Shown piece by piece: positions 51,208-60,084 of a DNA stretch of 64,000 nucleotides. The notes under the pieces were generated by a model, which worked only from the letters and a program-made list of their open reading frames with translations, had not been told where the DNA came from and did not search any database. Source of the stretch: Paenibacillus lemnae (GTDB lineage Bacteria; Bacillota; Bacilli; Paenibacillales; Paenibacillaceae); the NCBI RefSeq assembly GCF_012933385.1, contig NZ_JABBPN010000007.1:1-64000 (forward strand), read 5' to 3'. The position numbers were made by a program, and so were the translations under genes. Each line of letters starts with the position of its first letter. Position 1 is the stretch's first letter.

Positions 51208-54200
51208 TTATTTAGCGGGCGCACCGCCTGTCGATTTGAATGACCATACCTCGGACATCGTGCTTCCACCGAAATCATCCTTTACCTTCACATACCAGGA
51301 ATACCATTGATTCCGCTCCAGCTTGTGCCATTTTACAGCCGCCGTTTCACCGCTTTTCACCCGCTCTGTGCCGATGGCTTCTCCTTTCAGATGGTTCACC
51401 TGAATGCTGTCCGTGGCCACCCGTTTCAATGCAGGCGCAAGGTCCAGGCTGATGGTAAATTCATCAATACCAGGTTTTGTATAATAATTGTATTTGTCCA
51501 GATAAGGAGAGTAAGTATTCACGTAGATTTGGCCGCTTTCCTGATCCACATGGAATAACCGCAGATAACCGCTTCCGCCTTCGGCATGCCCCTGATAATC
51601 CGCCAGCATTTGATAAACCGTACGGTCAACTGCGCCGTCTCCGTTGTCATCCAGCTGATCTTCCAAGAGATTGGCTCCTGTATAGTGTCCGCTCAGTACC
51701 ACAGCAACGTTGGCATTCGGTACAACCACCTTTTCATACAATTCATTACCAGCCTTGGAACGTGTTCCATTCGACAGCAAGTAGTCATGAAAGCTCAGGA
51801 AGGCAATACGATCCGGATATTCAGCCAACACATCATTCATCCACTCAATATCCTCTTCTTCTACACCCCATCCCATATACATCATGATATAATCGTTGCC
51901 TTCTATTGAAATGAGGTCATAATGGCCCCGGTTATCCTTATAGGATTCGCCATAGTAGGATTGATCCTTATACCGATCTTCCCCAAAATATTGGCTGTAC
52001 GTTGTATAATCCCAGTCATAGCTCCCTACGTCATGATTTCCGGCAAGCACGCCATTCGGAATATTCGCCTCTTCAATCATCTTCATGTAAGCGTCAGCCC
52101 GTTCCCATTGATACACGGCACCTGGATCATTCACCAGATCTCCCGTGTGGAACAGGTATTGAATATTCAACTCTTCTTTGTTATTTACAATCCACTCAAA
52201 TTGCTCCTGCTGTATATGTGGATACAGCTCTGTCAAAAATTGTGTATCCGTCACCCACACAAAGCTGTAATCATAATCACCGCGGTTCGGAATTTCATCC
52301 TGGACGATGACATCAATGATGTTATCCTGCACGTACTCTGATGTGTTCAGATTTCCGCGCAGTGTAAAATCCTGCTCCGAGGCAGCGATATGTTTCGTGA
52401 TTTCCGTCCATTTCCCGGTTGTATGGTTCCATGCATACATGGTCACCTTACGCCCCGAAACCGTATGCCCTTCCCAGATGACTTCAACCTGGTCACCAGA
52501 CTCTACAGTATCTTCGAGCTCCACTTCAAAACGAAGGTATGGAAACTGGCTGGTGGAATCCAGCGTCACATACTGATCATTAGACTCGGAGATTAACTCC
52601 AACTCTGTTTTCGTTAGTTCCGTTTCACCGGCAGGATATCGATCCTTTGGCGGCTCTTCATCTGATGCATTACGAGACACCTTCACCCGGTCACCACTCA
52701 AAGAATGGTAACGATAAGCCTGATGGAAAGAAACGGTCAGTTCGTCGTCCGTCGGGTCAGTGACCTTTACTTTAAGATTTGGGACAAGACCGGCAATCGG
52801 CCCTCCATTCACACCTGGAGATACGAGTACGGGTGCATCCGGATTTTCTTCAGGAGTAACAAACGTTACGGTGTGCTCAGTACGATTTCCGGCACGGTCC
52901 ACCGCAATCACTTCAAGCAGGTGACTTCCTGGAGACAATGCAGCCGATGAGGTCTCGTATGGAACTTCGATGGCCTCTCCGTCCAGCTTCACATCCAATC
53001 GTTCCACGCCGGATATGGCATCTGAAGCCGAAGCTTCAATGGTAAAGCTTCCTTTATAAGTTCGGCTCGTACTGCTGCTATCATCCAAAGTCGTGGTGAT
53101 TTCAGGTCCCTGGTTATCGACCTGAATAACAACAGAGTCTTCGCCGCCCTTGCCATCCTTCACTTGAATGGTGTGTTCGCCATCTGCAGCCTGCGTCGTA
53201 TCCCATGTATAGGACACCGCATTCGGCTTGTCCACAGAAATATCAAATTCAAATTCCATTAATCTTGGCGTCTTTCCGGTGTCTCCTATTGTGAAAATCT
53301 TTTCCGGATCGCTGTATCTCGGGTCCCGGATCTCGGTACCGTCATTCAGCAGCAACCGCACGTTTCGGATATCAAAATCATCCATATTGCCTTCAGGAAG
53401 ATCATCTTCAAAATACGTCTTGTCATTGTCCCCCGAACGGAACGTAATCGTGTTGTTTCCCCCGGTCAGCCACTGCGGCTCAATCGGTGCAGCCAGTGTA
53501 GGGTAACCGTCGATGTCGGAATCGGTTTGGTAAAGAATGTCCCGTCCGATCGTCAGCGTATTGATCCCGTCATCTATACCGTTGCCTTCAAATATAAAAT
53601 AAGCGGGATGTTCCAGTCCAATGGACCCCTCAACCTGGTTTCCATCTATGAATAACGCAAGATCTTCAGCAGGCATATCATTGGCAGCACCCCGAACATG
53701 TACCGTTCCGGTCAGAATTTGCTCCTGGGTGAGATTTAGTCTCGGGCTTTTCTGACTGCCCTTGATCTCAACCTGAAATGTTGGGCTTTCCACCGACTTG
53801 AATGTATTGGATGCTGTAAAATAATACTCCAGCGTCTGATGGCCCAGCAGCTCTAAATATGGAATGGTATAACGGTACTTGCCGTCTTCTTCCTGAAGCT
53901 GGACGATGGTAAAATCTTCATCATCATCCACACGGTAAGATAACGCCAGGGATGTGACCATCCGTTGATCCTGCGCTTCCGCAGCCACTTCAAGGCTGTC
54001 TCCGGGAGCGATCTCGGTCTCAACCGTCAGATTCGTAACCGACGGCTCCGGCGTCGTGTCAATCTGCACCGGTTTTGCAGGCACTTCGGAATGCTGCAGT
54101 GATCCCGGTGTAGCTGTATGCTCCAAAAAGGAGATTTTTTGCATTTTCAAGCTGCCGTCTACCGGGAATTTATAAAAAATCCCCAAGTCCGTTTCGTTGT

Positions 54201-54735
54201 GAACTTCCCCGTCATTATAAAAGGCTGAGACAATAGGACGTCCGGTGTTGGTGACAACGACCAGTTCCCGCATCCGGGAATTAGACATGCCTCCGGCTTC
54301 AATCTTGACGATATCTTCATTTTCCACAAGATTAGTATTGTAATTGGCATTAAAATCCGCAACCGTGGAGTTTTTGTTCTGATTGTTGATGATCCAGAAT
54401 ACGAGGGTGCCACCAGGCTGGATATCAACCTCATTCGGATTATGCGCCCAAAGCGTATCACTTTCGAGATAGCGGTAGCGTATTTTGTAATTGCTGAAAT
54501 CAATGACTTGATCCGTGTTGTTGTACACTTCAATAAATTCGTAGCCGTCTCCAGTTCCAACATTGGTAGAATCGGGGACGAGTTCTGTGATTAACAATTC
54601 GGGCATGTTCTGAGACGAAATGGTTGGAGAGGATTGAGCGGATGCTTGTCCGTAACCGGAACCTAGTGCTCCGCACAAGACAAGAGAGAGGATTAACAGA
54701 CACGACATGAAGCGGTACTGGACAGACTTAAACAT
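51208..54735 (-). CDS. Large secreted metallophosphoesterase with lamin-tail and Ig-like domains
   Basis: 1175 residues. Signal peptide to about residue 34 (CLLILSLVLCGALGSGYGQASA). Residues about 45-180 are a lamin-tail domain (ELLITELVPDSTNVG, YEFIEVYNNT, IRYRYLESDTLWAH). Ig/fibronectin-like and bacterial big-type segments follow to about 780 (TIEASASDAISGVERLDVKLDG). The catalytic calcineurin-like phosphoesterase domain lies at about 800-1060 with WVTDTQFLTE, LFHTGDLVNDP, GVLAGNHDVG, LSFHDYLL and LSGHYTG, which supply the metal ligands. A final fibronectin-like domain ends the protein. It probably scavenges phosphate or nucleotides outside the cell. No SLH or sortase signal. Confidence 0.88.
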   Translation of the reverse strand: MFKSVQYRFMSCLLILSLVLCGALGSGYGQASAQSSPTISSQNMPELLITELVPDSTNVGTGDGYEFIEVYNNTDQVIDFSNYKIRYRYLESDTLWAHNPNEVDIQPGGTLVFWIINNQNKNSTVADFNANYNTNLVENEDIVKIEAGGMSNSRMRELVVVTNTGRPIVSAFYNDGEVHNETDLGIFYKFPVDGSLKMQKISFLEHTATPGSLQHSEVPAKPVQIDTTPEPSVTNLTVETEIAPGDSLEVAAEAQDQRMVTSLALSYRVDDDEDFTIVQLQEEDGKYRYTIPYLELLGHQTLEYYFTASNTFKSVESPTFQVEIKGSQKSPRLNLTQEQILTGTVHVRGAANDMPAEDLALFIDGNQVEGSIGLEHPAYFIFEGNGIDDGINTLTIGRDILYQTDSDIDGYPTLAAPIEPQWLTGGNNTITFRSGDNDKTYFEDDLPEGNMDDFDIRNVRLLLNDGTEIRDPRYSDPEKIFTIGDTGKTPRLMEFEFDISVDKPNAVSYTWDTTQAADGEHTIQVKDGKGGEDSVVIQVDNQGPEITTTLDDSSSTSRTYKGSFTIEASASDAISGVERLDVKLDGEAIEVPYETSSAALSPGSHLLEVIAVDRAGNRTEHTVTFVTPEENPDAPVLVSPGVNGGPIAGLVPNLKVKVTDPTDDELTVSFHQAYRYHSLSGDRVKVSRNASDEEPPKDRYPAGETELTKTELELISESNDQYVTLDSTSQFPYLRFEVELEDTVESGDQVEVIWEGHTVSGRKVTMYAWNHTTGKWTEITKHIAASEQDFTLRGNLNTSEYVQDNIIDVIVQDEIPNRGDYDYSFVWVTDTQFLTELYPHIQQEQFEWIVNNKEELNIQYLFHTGDLVNDPGAVYQWERADAYMKMIEEANIPNGVLAGNHDVGSYDWDYTTYSQYFGEDRYKDQSYYGESYKDNRGHYDLISIEGNDYIMMYMGWGVEEEDIEWMNDVLAEYPDRIAFLSFHDYLLSNGTRSKAGNELYEKVVVPNANVAVVLSGHYTGANLLEDQLDDNGDGAVDRTVYQMLADYQGHAEGGSGYLRLFHVDQESGQIYVNTYSPYLDKYNYYTKPGIDEFTISLDLAPALKRVATDSIQVNHLKGEAIGTERVKSGETAAVKWHKLERNQWYSWYVKVKDDFGGSTMSEVWSFKSTGGAPAK

Positions 54736-54990
54736 GGAAAACCTCCTAAAATGATTTTTGAGTCATCAATTCAGTTTCCCAGTTCTCCAGGTCTCCATGG
54801 GATATCTAAATTCAATTAAAGCGTTTTCAACATCTATAATGGCACACTCTCACTTGAATTTAAACCACTTTGGTCAATTTGCGAGAGAGTTGATTCTATA
54901 GTCCCTCTCTCTTTTCATTACTGTAGTGTCATAGCCCTATATCTATTCTGTCAAAGAACAGAAGAAAGTGAGCACATGGAATATGTAAAC

Positions 54991-55021
54991 GCCTCTAACG
55001 GACATGGAGTCCATTAGAGGC
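54991..55021. repeat. Palindrome A with TCTAACGGAC arm
   Basis: GCCTCTAA-C-GGAC / ATGGA loop / GTCC-A-TTAGAGGC: 12 paired bases with one mismatch. It may act as a terminator for trmL on the minus strand (followed by GTTTAC) and is closely related to the palindrome at 55044-55081. Confidence 0.7.
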
Positions 55022-55043
55022 GCAAATACAGGGGATTCCAGTT

Positions 55044-55081
55044 TCTAACGGACATGGAGTCCGTACATGGAGTCCGTTAGA
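55044..55081. repeat. Palindrome B carrying an exact 13-base tandem duplication
   Basis: Outer arms TCTAACGGAC (55044-55053) and GTCCGTTAGA (55072-55081) pair perfectly. Inside, ACATGGAGTCCGT is repeated exactly at 55052-55064 and 55065-55077. Removing one copy leaves a 25-base perfect palindrome of the same sequence as palindrome A. Confidence 0.75.
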
Positions 55082-55082
55082 G

Positions 55083-55547
55083 TTACTCCATCCCCGGAAA
55101 ATCAAGCTGGCGCAGTGCCTCAAAGGCTACAATCGCCGCGGAGTTGGACAGGTTCAAGGAGCGGACCTTGTCAGTCATCGGCATCCGGATCAGCTGATCC
55201 GCGTTGGCTTGCAGCAGCTCCTCCGGCAGACCCTTGGTCTCTTTGCCAAACACCAGAAAGTCTTCATCTTGAAACGAAATGTCGGTATATCGCTTCTTCG
55301 CTTTTGTCGTAGAAAAGAAGTAGCGCCCTTCCGGATACTTCTCCTGCAGCTCTGCGAAGGAATCATGATACTCCAGATTCACGGCATACCAGTAATCCAG
55401 TCCTGCCCGCTTCAAGGTTTTGTCGTCGGTATTAAATCCGAGCGGACGCACCAGATGAAGGTGTATTCCGGTTGCCGCACAGGTTCTCGCTATATTTCCC
55501 GTATTCGCCGGAATTTCCGGTTCTACGAGTACAATGTGAAGTGCCAT
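55083..55547 (-). CDS. trmL: tRNA (cytidine/uridine-34 2'-O)-methyltransferase
   Basis: SPOUT-fold methyltransferase of 154 residues that 2'-O-methylates the wobble base of tRNA-Leu, using S-adenosylmethionine. Family blocks: VLVEPEIPANTGNIARTCAATG at the N terminus, RAGLDYWYAV, LVFGKETKGLPEELL and IRMPMTDKVRSLNLSNSAAIVAFEAL, which form the trefoil knot. Normal length. The ribosome site is weak. It is followed on the same strand by the two palindromes. Confidence 0.95.
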   Translation of the reverse strand: MALHIVLVEPEIPANTGNIARTCAATGIHLHLVRPLGFNTDDKTLKRAGLDYWYAVNLEYHDSFAELQEKYPEGRYFFSTTKAKKRYTDISFQDEDFLVFGKETKGLPEELLQANADQLIRMPMTDKVRSLNLSNSAAIVAFEALRQLDFPGME

Positions 55548-55612
55548 ATCGCTTTCTAACCACCCTTATCTATCGGTTTCTTTCCATTATAACGCATCAC
55601 GCGCAAAAAAAA

Positions 55613-55640
55613 GAGCCCCGCCGTTTCCGGCGGTAAGCTC
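55613..55640 (-). terminator. Terminator of serC
   Basis: GAGC...CCGCCG / TTTC / CGGCGG...GCTC hairpin, followed on the minus strand by eight T; 22 bases past the serC stop. Confidence 0.88.
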
Positions 55641-55661
55641 CCAATCCGCAATCAGATCCTC

Positions 55662-56750
55662 TTATGCATGCTGTTCCTGGAATTGCTTCATAAAGTTCAC
55701 CAGCGCCTCACAGCTTTCATACGGCACGGCATTGTAGATCGAAGCACGCAGACCGCCCACACTGCGGTGACCTTTCAGGCCGATGAAGCCTTCCTGCTCC
55801 GAAGCTTTAGCGAAGGCCTTCTCCAGCTCCTCGGACCCCAAACGGAATGTCACGTTCATATGGGAACGGCTTGCTGGATCTACACAGCCCTGATAAAACC
55901 CTTCGCTGTTATCAATCTCATTATAAATCAGCTCCGCTTTCTTGCGATTCAGCTCTTGAACGCCTTCCAGCCCGCCGCGTGCTTCAATCCACTTCAGCAC
56001 TTCGTTGATCATATAGATCCCGAAGGATGGCGGTGTATTGTACAGCGAGTTGTTGCCGACATGCGTATCATAGCGCAGCATCGTTGGCAGATGCTTCGGT
56101 GATGAGCTGATCATGTCCTCACGAGCAAGGACTACCGTTACTCCAGACGGGCCGAGGTTTTTCTGAGCTCCGGCATACACCATAGCGAACTGGCTCAGGT
56201 CAAAAGGGCGGCTTAGAATATCACTGGACATATCGCAGATCAACGGAATGGAGCCGGTATCCGGGAACTCCTTGAACTGTGTACCTTCGATGGTTTCATT
56301 GGATGTTACATGCAGATAAGCCGGCTGCTCGGACAGCTGCAGACTGCTTAGCTCTGGCAGCTTCATATACTTGTCAGACTCCGAAGAAGCTGCAACATGT
56401 GTCTTGCCAATCAATTGTGCTTCCTTGATCGCCTTGTTCGCCCAGCTGCCGGTCTTCACATAGTTAGCTTGCTGGCCTTCGCCCAGAAAATTCATCGGGA
56501 TCATGGCAAATTGTGTGCTCGCTCCGCCCTGAAGGAACAGCACTTTGTATCCTGAAGGATTGCCAAGCAAAGACAGCAGTCTTTCCTGCGCTTCATTATG
56601 TACGGACTCATAAATGGCTCCCCTGTGCGACATTTCCATAATCGACATGCCGCTTTCGCGGAAATCTACGAACTCGCTCTGGGCCTTCTCCAGCACCTCC
56701 AATGGCAATGCTGCCGGACCTGCGTTAAAATTATAAGATCTCTTGGTCAA
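55662..56750 (-). CDS. serC: Phosphoserine aminotransferase
   Basis: PLP enzyme converting 3-phosphohydroxypyruvate to phosphoserine in serine synthesis (362 residues). It begins MTKRSYNFNAGPAALPLEVLEKAQSE in outline; MEMSHRGAIYESVH, LFLQGGASTQFAMIPMN, and YAGAQKNLGPSG with the PLP Lys197 are clear. TTG at 56750 is chosen: GGAG lies six bases before it and the N terminus then matches the family; a GTG at 56762 would overlap that site. Single gene with its own terminator. No serA is adjacent. Confidence 0.95.
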   Translation of the reverse strand: MTKRSYNFNAGPAALPLEVLEKAQSEFVDFRESGMSIMEMSHRGAIYESVHNEAQERLLSLLGNPSGYKVLFLQGGASTQFAMIPMNFLGEGQQANYVKTGSWANKAIKEAQLIGKTHVAASSESDKYMKLPELSSLQLSEQPAYLHVTSNETIEGTQFKEFPDTGSIPLICDMSSDILSRPFDLSQFAMVYAGAQKNLGPSGVTVVLAREDMISSSPKHLPTMLRYDTHVGNNSLYNTPPSFGIYMINEVLKWIEARGGLEGVQELNRKKAELIYNEIDNSEGFYQGCVDPASRSHMNVTFRLGSEELEKAFAKASEQEGFIGLKGHRSVGGLRASIYNAVPYESCEALVNFMKQFQEQHA

Positions 56751-56910
56751 TCCACTCTCCACCCTTTCTATACATACGCTCTAAAATCATGTTATCGATT
56801 ATCATAGCAACAATCAGGACCTGTCCGCAAGTGCTTTTTTCTCTATTAAAAGACATAAAAATCATGCAGCGATTTAGGATGAATTTTAAATTTACATGCT
56901 TAACGTAGAG

Positions 56911-57020
56911 TGAGAACCGATCTGGAGAAGCGAAGCGGTCGCCTTTATCCCCGGATTTGCCATTAGTGAGTTATAGTTCAAAAAAATCCGGGGATAACAG
57001 CGATCGGAAGATGGTTCTCA
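56911..57020. repeat. 110-base long stem-loop element
   Basis: Outer arms TGAGAACC (56911-56918) and GGTTCTCA (57013-57020) pair perfectly. The inner arms TTATCCCCGGATTT (56945-56958) and AAATCCGGGGATAA (56984-56997) form a perfect 14-bp stem with a 25-base loop, and GGTCGC / GCGATC gives further pairing between. No gene. It could be a dispersed REP/MITE-like element or a leader RNA structure of serC. Confidence 0.7.
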
Positions 57021-57072
57021 ATCGAAGTGGACCTGTAAGTAAATCATCACTTCATTTAATATGCAGCATGAA

Positions 57073-57104
57073 AAGACGCAGGAAGGTTCAACCTCCTGCG
57101 TCTT
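57073..57104 (-). terminator. Terminator of glnA
   Basis: AAGACGCAGG...GGTT-CA-AACC...CCTGCGTCTT stem, 17 bases past the glnA stop, followed on the minus strand by TTTC. Confidence 0.8.
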
Positions 57105-57120
57105 CCATCAATACAAGATC

Positions 57121-58545
57121 TTACACATCATAGTAAAGCGAATATTCGTGCGGATGTACCCGGATGGATACTGCTTTAGCTTCTCCACGCTTCAAGGAGA
57201 TAAAGTTCTCCAGGAATTCTTTCGTGAATACGCCGCCTTCGGTCAAGAACTCGGAATCAGCTTCCAGTGCATCGAGTGCTTCATCCAATGTAGCCGGCAC
57301 ACTGCGAATTTCTTTCTTCTCTGCATCAGACAGATCATAAATATTCTTGTCAAAAGGACCATAACCCAATTCAACCGGGTTGATCTTGCGCTTGATGCCG
57401 TCCAGACCCGCCATCAGCATGGCTGAGAATGCCAGGTATGGGTTCGCTGTGGAGTCCGGTGTACGGAACTCGATACGGCAGCCCTTCGGTGTTACAGCTG
57501 CTACCGGGATACGAACGGCTGCAGAACGGTTACCTTTGGAGAATACGAGGTTAACTGGTGCTTCATAACCAGGAACCAGACGCTTGAACGAGTTCGTGCT
57601 TGGGTTCGTCAGTGCGATCAGGGCTGGTGCATGATATAGAATACCGCCGATATAATGAAGAGCCATTTCACTCAGGTTGGCATAAGCTCCTTTTTCGTAG
57701 AACAAAGGCGTGTCGCCATCAAAAATGGATTGGTGCACGTGCATGCCGCTGCCGTTGTCTCCGAAAATAGGTTTTGGCATAAAAGTTGCTGTTTTACCAT
57801 ATTGACGAGCGGTATTGTGCACGATGTACTTGTAAACCAGCAGGTTGTCTGCGGTTTTCTTCAGTGTATCAAAACGGAAGTTGATTTCTGCCTGACCTGC
57901 AGTTGCCACTTCATGGTGATGACGTTCAACGCGAAGTCCAGCTTCGTTCAGAAGACGACACATTTCGCTGCGGATGTCCTGCTGTGTATCGACAGGAGCT
58001 ACCGGAACATAACCGCCTTTCACTCGAACCTTAAAGCCCAGGTTGCCCCCATCTTCCTTACGGTTGGTGTTCCAGGCTCCTTCTTCGGACTCCACATAGT
58101 AGCTGGAGCTGTTCATGCCGCTTTCGTAACGGACATCATCGAACAAGAAAAACTCGGATTCCGGTGCGAAGAATGCAGCTGTTCCCACGCCGCTGTCCTG
58201 CAGAAACTGTTCGGCACGATCAGCGATACAGCGTGGATCACGCTCGTAAGCTTCACCGTCCGGTGTTTGAATATTGCTCATGATATTTAATGTAGGATGC
58301 GCGGTAAATGGATCCACATAGCAGGATTCCGGATCCGGCATCATAACCATGTCTGATTCTTCGATTCCGCGGAAGCCCGGAATGGACGATCCGTCAAAAG
58401 CTACACCGTTAACGAATGTTTCGCTGTCCACTTCAGATGCCGGCAGGGTAATATGGTGCACCCGACCCGACAAATCAACAAAACGGAAATCCACCCACTC
58501 AATGTTATGCTCTTCAATCGTTTTTAACACGTTTTCTACCGACAT
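57121..58545 (-). CDS. glnA: Glutamine synthetase, type I (beta-like)
   Basis: ATP-dependent ligase making glutamine from glutamate and ammonia (474 residues). Signatures: DGSSIPGFRGIEESDMVMMPD, PESEFFLFDD, HHHEVATAGQAEINFRFDTL, NGSGMHVHQSIF, NPSTNSFKRLVPGYEAPVNLVFSKGNRSAAVRIP in outline. The length and the C-terminal KNIYDL segment, which includes the Tyr that is adenylylated in Escherichia coli GlnA, resemble the beta-type enzyme rather than the 444-residue Bacillus alpha-type GlnA. ATG at 58545 follows GGGAGG. A perfect GlnR/TnrA box lies upstream. No glnR gene is in the window. Confidence 0.93.
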   Translation of the reverse strand: MSVENVLKTIEEHNIEWVDFRFVDLSGRVHHITLPASEVDSETFVNGVAFDGSSIPGFRGIEESDMVMMPDPESCYVDPFTAHPTLNIMSNIQTPDGEAYERDPRCIADRAEQFLQDSGVGTAAFFAPESEFFLFDDVRYESGMNSSSYYVESEEGAWNTNRKEDGGNLGFKVRVKGGYVPVAPVDTQQDIRSEMCRLLNEAGLRVERHHHEVATAGQAEINFRFDTLKKTADNLLVYKYIVHNTARQYGKTATFMPKPIFGDNGSGMHVHQSIFDGDTPLFYEKGAYANLSEMALHYIGGILYHAPALIALTNPSTNSFKRLVPGYEAPVNLVFSKGNRSAAVRIPVAAVTPKGCRIEFRTPDSTANPYLAFSAMLMAGLDGIKRKINPVELGYGPFDKNIYDLSDAEKKEIRSVPATLDEALDALEADSEFLTEGGVFTKEFLENFISLKRGEAKAVSIRVHPHEYSLYYDV

Positions 58546-58623
58546 GTCTCTTCCTCCCAATACCCGAACATTAGGCTATGAATACCTTATGAATGTTCAT
58601 GATTTTTCGTTATCTTTTCAGCT

Positions 58624-58653
58624 ATTATATTCCGTCATTACGTACAGCGTCAA
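58624..58653 (-). promoter_or_regulatory. Sigma-A-type promoter of glnA
   Basis: Minus strand TTGACG (58648-58653), 18-base spacer, TATAAT (58624-58629), about 80 bases before the glnA start. Confidence 0.7.
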
Positions 58654-58682
58654 TACTCATGTCAGGTATTTTTCTGCATTTG

Positions 58683-58699
58683 TGTTATATAACATAACA
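58683..58699. promoter_or_regulatory. GlnR/TnrA operator
   Basis: TGTTATATAACATAACA fits the 17-base box TGTNA-N7-TNACA exactly. It is centred about 40 bases upstream of the glnA -35, a position that suits activation rather than simple blocking of the promoter. Confidence 0.7.
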
Positions 58700-58730
58700 T
58701 ATGGACTATCTTGCTACTCCGACAAAAAAA

Positions 58731-58756
58731 GACTTCTTTCGCATCCGAAAGAAGTC
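58731..58756 (-). terminator. Terminator of aroF
   Basis: GACTTCTTTCG / CATC / CGAAAGAAGTC perfect 11-bp stem, followed on the minus strand by seven T. Confidence 0.93.
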
Positions 58757-58810
58757 CTCTTATTCGCCAATCAAATGGTTTTTCAATTCGATAAAAGTGT
58801 CGGTTTATGC

Positions 58811-59866
58811 TTATACTCGGGCAAATTCCGAAGCCGGTGCTTTGGAAGTGTTGAAGCTCTTACCGACAATCGGAGCCAGTTTCTCCAGGTCTTTAAGCAG
58901 GGCAGCGAACTGGTCCGGGAAAAGGGATTGCACACCATCACCGGTCATGGAATTATCCGGATCTGTATGCATCTCGATAATGAGTCCATCGGCTCCTGCT
59001 GCCACAGAAGCTTTCGACATTGGCTCCACCAGCTCACGGCGTCCTGTGCCATGACTTGGATCCGAGATGACCGGCAGATGGCTCAACTGCTGCAGCACCG
59101 GAATGGCTGACAGATCAAGAGTATTACGTGTGTACGACTCGAATGTTCGTATTCCCCGCTCACAGAGCATTACATTTGGATTCCCTCCTGCCAAAATGTA
59201 CTCCGCAGCGTTCAGAAATTCATCATACGTGGAACTGAATCCCCGTTTTAACAGCACCGGCTTGCCGCATGTTCCCAGCTTGCGCAGCAGATCAAAGTTC
59301 TGCATATTGCGTGTCCCCACCTGAAGAATATCTGCGTACTCCGCACAAATGTCTACATATTCCGGTGTCATGACTTCTGTGATGGTGAGCAGTCCATGCT
59401 TCTGACCCGCCTCAGCCATCATAATCAGACCTTCCACACCAACCCCTTGGAAGCTGTATGGTCCTGTCCGCGGTTTGAAAGCTCCACCACGCAGCACCTG
59501 TCCGCCTGCCGCTTTAACCAGTTTGGCGATCTCATCTATCTGCTCTGCGGATTCTACCGCACATGGACCGCCCATCACGACGAGATTCCCTCCTCCGATC
59601 CGGGTGCCCTTGATATCAATAATCGTATCGTCAGGATGAAAATCCCGGCTTGCCAGCTTGTAGGATTTCGATATCTTGACGACATTCTCAACACCCTTCA
59701 TCTGACGCAGATGTTCTGCCAGTTTTGGATTCACACTGCCGATCAGACCAATGACAGTCCGGTCAGCACCTTTTGAGATGTGCGCCTGCAGTCCTTCTTT
59801 CTCGATCTCGGCAATTATTAGAGCCTTCTGCTCCTCTGGAATTTGATTTGATGTGATAACGATCAT
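58811..59866 (-). CDS. aroF: 3-deoxy-7-phosphoheptulonate synthase (DAHP synthase, type I beta)
   Basis: First enzyme of the shikimate pathway, joining PEP and erythrose 4-phosphate (351 residues). An N-terminal ferredoxin-like regulatory domain (about 1-70, MIVITSNQIPEEQKALIIAEIEKEG in outline) precedes the TIM barrel with VVMGGPCAVES, RGGAFKPRTGPYSFQG, LLKRGFSSTYDE, VISDPSHGTGRRELVEPMSKASVAAGADGLIIEMH in outline, giving the metal and substrate sites. The N-terminal domain is typical of tyrosine-inhibited type I-beta enzymes. It has its own terminator. The leader contains T/A-rich strings (GCTTTTAAGC-like) near 59930. Confidence 0.95.
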   Translation of the reverse strand: MIVITSNQIPEEQKALIIAEIEKEGLQAHISKGADRTVIGLIGSVNPKLAEHLRQMKGVENVVKISKSYKLASRDFHPDDTIIDIKGTRIGGGNLVVMGGPCAVESAEQIDEIAKLVKAAGGQVLRGGAFKPRTGPYSFQGVGVEGLIMMAEAGQKHGLLTITEVMTPEYVDICAEYADILQVGTRNMQNFDLLRKLGTCGKPVLLKRGFSSTYDEFLNAAEYILAGGNPNVMLCERGIRTFESYTRNTLDLSAIPVLQQLSHLPVISDPSHGTGRRELVEPMSKASVAAGADGLIIEMHTDPDNSMTGDGVQSLFPDQFAALLKDLEKLAPIVGKSFNTSKAPASEFARV

Positions 59867-59978
59867 GTGTATCCCTCTTTCCTTCTCATTTTGTGCAATC
59901 TAAACTTTCGCGCTTAAGCGCTTGTACGCTTTTAAGCTTTTATGCTTTTAATCGTTAAAGTAACTATACGAAAAAAAA

Positions 59979-60019
59979 CTCTGTTCGTCAAGCCCAAATG
60001 AAATTGAGCCGCGACAGAG
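59979..60019 (-). terminator. Terminator of the YesMN-like unit
   Basis: CTCTGT...ACAGAG outer pairing with an imperfect inner stem, followed on the minus strand by eight T; it lies 66 bases past the YesM-like stop. Confidence 0.75.
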
Positions 60020-60084
60020 CATAAAGTTATTCAGCAATTACGCATTTCAATTACGCATTGAAGCTTTGTAATCTGCTATAAGCG

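Larger units (their letters stand above)
54736..55082. other. Intergenic region before the metallophosphoesterase gene
   Basis: About 350 bases. Left part is AT-rich and should hold the promoter of the secreted phosphoesterase, with GGAGG before its start and a CTCTC ... GAGAG imperfect inverted repeat near 54848-54889. The right part holds the two palindromes described at 54991-55081. No gene seen. Confidence 0.55.
56751..57120. other. Intergenic region between glnA and serC
   Basis: About 370 bases. Right end holds the glnA terminator (57073-57104), the middle a 110-base stem-loop (56911-57020), and the left end (56751-56910) the presumed serC promoter region, AT-rich, without a clear -35/-10 pair. 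No gene seen. Confidence 0.6.

Noticed and set aside
59911..59953. GCTTTT-type iterations in the aroF leader considered as a T-box or trp-like attenuator
   Set aside because: No specifier loop, antiterminator or leader peptide rich in aromatic codons could be found; probably simple AT-rich repetition.
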